A stretch of DNA of 64,000 nucleotides from Muscardinus avellanarius. Taxonomy: Eukaryota; Chordata; Mammalia; Rodentia; Gliridae. Positions 62,421 to 64,000 of this stretch are shown here, piece by piece (the first letter of the stretch is position 1; every line of letters begins with the position of its first letter). Location: positions 17,525,658 through 17,589,657 of the forward strand of contig OY726573.1 in assembly GCA_963383645.1 (NCBI GenBank), read 5' to 3'. A program made the translations under genes and the position numbers. The notes beneath the pieces are model-generated. The model made no database searches. It was given only the letters and a program-made list of their open reading frames with translations, and was not told the origin of the DNA.

Positions 62421-62655
62421 CAGAAAAAAAAAAAAAAAAAACCAAAAAACAAAAAAGTTTTCCAACCACACACAGGAGGGGTTTGGGTAAGGGGGAGGTA
62501 TCGGTCCATCCAGCCCCGGCCCCAGCCCATGTGGTTTTGGCAGCAATAAGGGATATGGGGTAATGGCCCAAAAAATAAAAATGGTGTATGTGTGTGTATG
62601 GGAAGGAGGGGATGCAAAAGCTGTGGGGAGTGGTGGAGGGATGGGACAGACGAGG

Positions 62656-63509
<854 letters not shown>

Positions 63510-64000
63510 CTAGAAGAAGACCAAGCACCCATGAAGTTAGTACACCGACGTTCCCACTTTGCTCTCCAAGAACTCACCTGTGTTTTACTTCTCCAGAGCT
63601 AGTACCCTGGGAGGAGTGCTTTGCATACTACACTTTGATGCAATCTGAGAGACTCAGTGCTGTGGGAAGACAGTGCAGAAAAAGACCACGTTCCTTAAAC
63701 CTCGTTAATGGTAGAAAAGGCTACCATTCCTCCGGAGAGGCAGAACTTGGTATTTAATAACAAAGCAAAGCAGAAAATATAAGGAGCCAAAAGCCTGTAA
63801 ATAGAATGGAGAGCCTTTGGATGCTCAGAGCTCTCCTTCAGGAAAAGCAGAAGCGGAGAGGGGAAGGGAGGGGGCGGGCGAGGCAGGAGAAACAACTTTG
63901 CCCTTATTTGGTCAAAGGTTCTGCAGGAGTTATTAGGGGCCCCGGACGCCTGGGTCTCCACCTAACCTGGAGTTTAGGTCCAGGTGTCTACGCCCCAAGA
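63510..64000 (-). other. PFN1: PFN1 intron 1, 3' part
   Basis: Unique sequence with no exon signal. PFN1 exon 1 and promoter should lie beyond the right edge. Confidence 0.8.

Overview
This window is nuclear DNA from a placental mammal, most likely a rodent outside the mouse/rat group. Its spliced exons match six neighbouring vertebrate genes, all in the order and orientation known from human 17p13.2: MINK1 (+), CHRNE (-), C17orf107 (+, nested antisense inside a CHRNE intron), GP1BA (+), SLC25A11 (-), RNF167 (+) and PFN1 (-). The lineage hint comes from the abundant SINE, a 7SL/B1-like left part joined to a tRNA/ID-like right part, then an A-rich tail. That is the B1-dID plan known from squirrel-related rodents, dormice and some others. 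I cannot name the species; a dormouse-like or squirrel-related rodent is a guess.

Layout. Bases 1-3522 lie in MINK1 intron 1 (exon 1 is off the left edge). MINK1 exons 2-34 run 3523-22363, with the poly(A) signal at 23083. CHRNE converges on it: its 12 exons run from 27862 down to 23610 and encode 493 residues. C17orf107 sits wholly inside CHRNE intron 8 (24504-25434). From about 28.6 to 46.7 kb there is no gene I can recognise: the DNA is wall-to-wall SINEs and microsatellites, with a few SINE-poor islands. GP1BA (47360-49321, one coding exon) is followed by SLC25A11 (55465-52938, 8 exons, 314 residues), which shares a CpG-rich divergent promoter with RNF167 (56492-61699, 9 coding exons, 350 residues). 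PFN1 exons 3 and 2 (62656-63509) end the window; PFN1 exon 1 is off the right edge.

The genes form no single pathway. MINK1 is a Ste20-type kinase, CHRNE a muscle acetylcholine receptor subunit, GP1BA the platelet von Willebrand factor receptor, SLC25A11 the mitochondrial malate/2-oxoglutarate carrier, RNF167 an endolysosomal E3 ligase, and PFN1 an actin-monomer binding protein. All assembled reading frames are open, and splice phases agree at every junction.

Points most worth a second look: PFN1 with Ala in place of the C-terminal regulatory Ser; an uninterrupted 21-unit CAG tract in MINK1; a 17-residue x 5 mucin VNTR in GP1BA that differs from the 13-residue human unit; a reduced sulfotyrosine patch in GP1BA; an alternative last exon for C17orf107; three TCTCGCGAGA-type elements in the SLC25A11/RNF167 promoter; GATA/NF-E2/ETS clusters flanking GP1BA; and SINE copies carrying several tandem ID-like monomers. 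I found no sign of an entirely new system.
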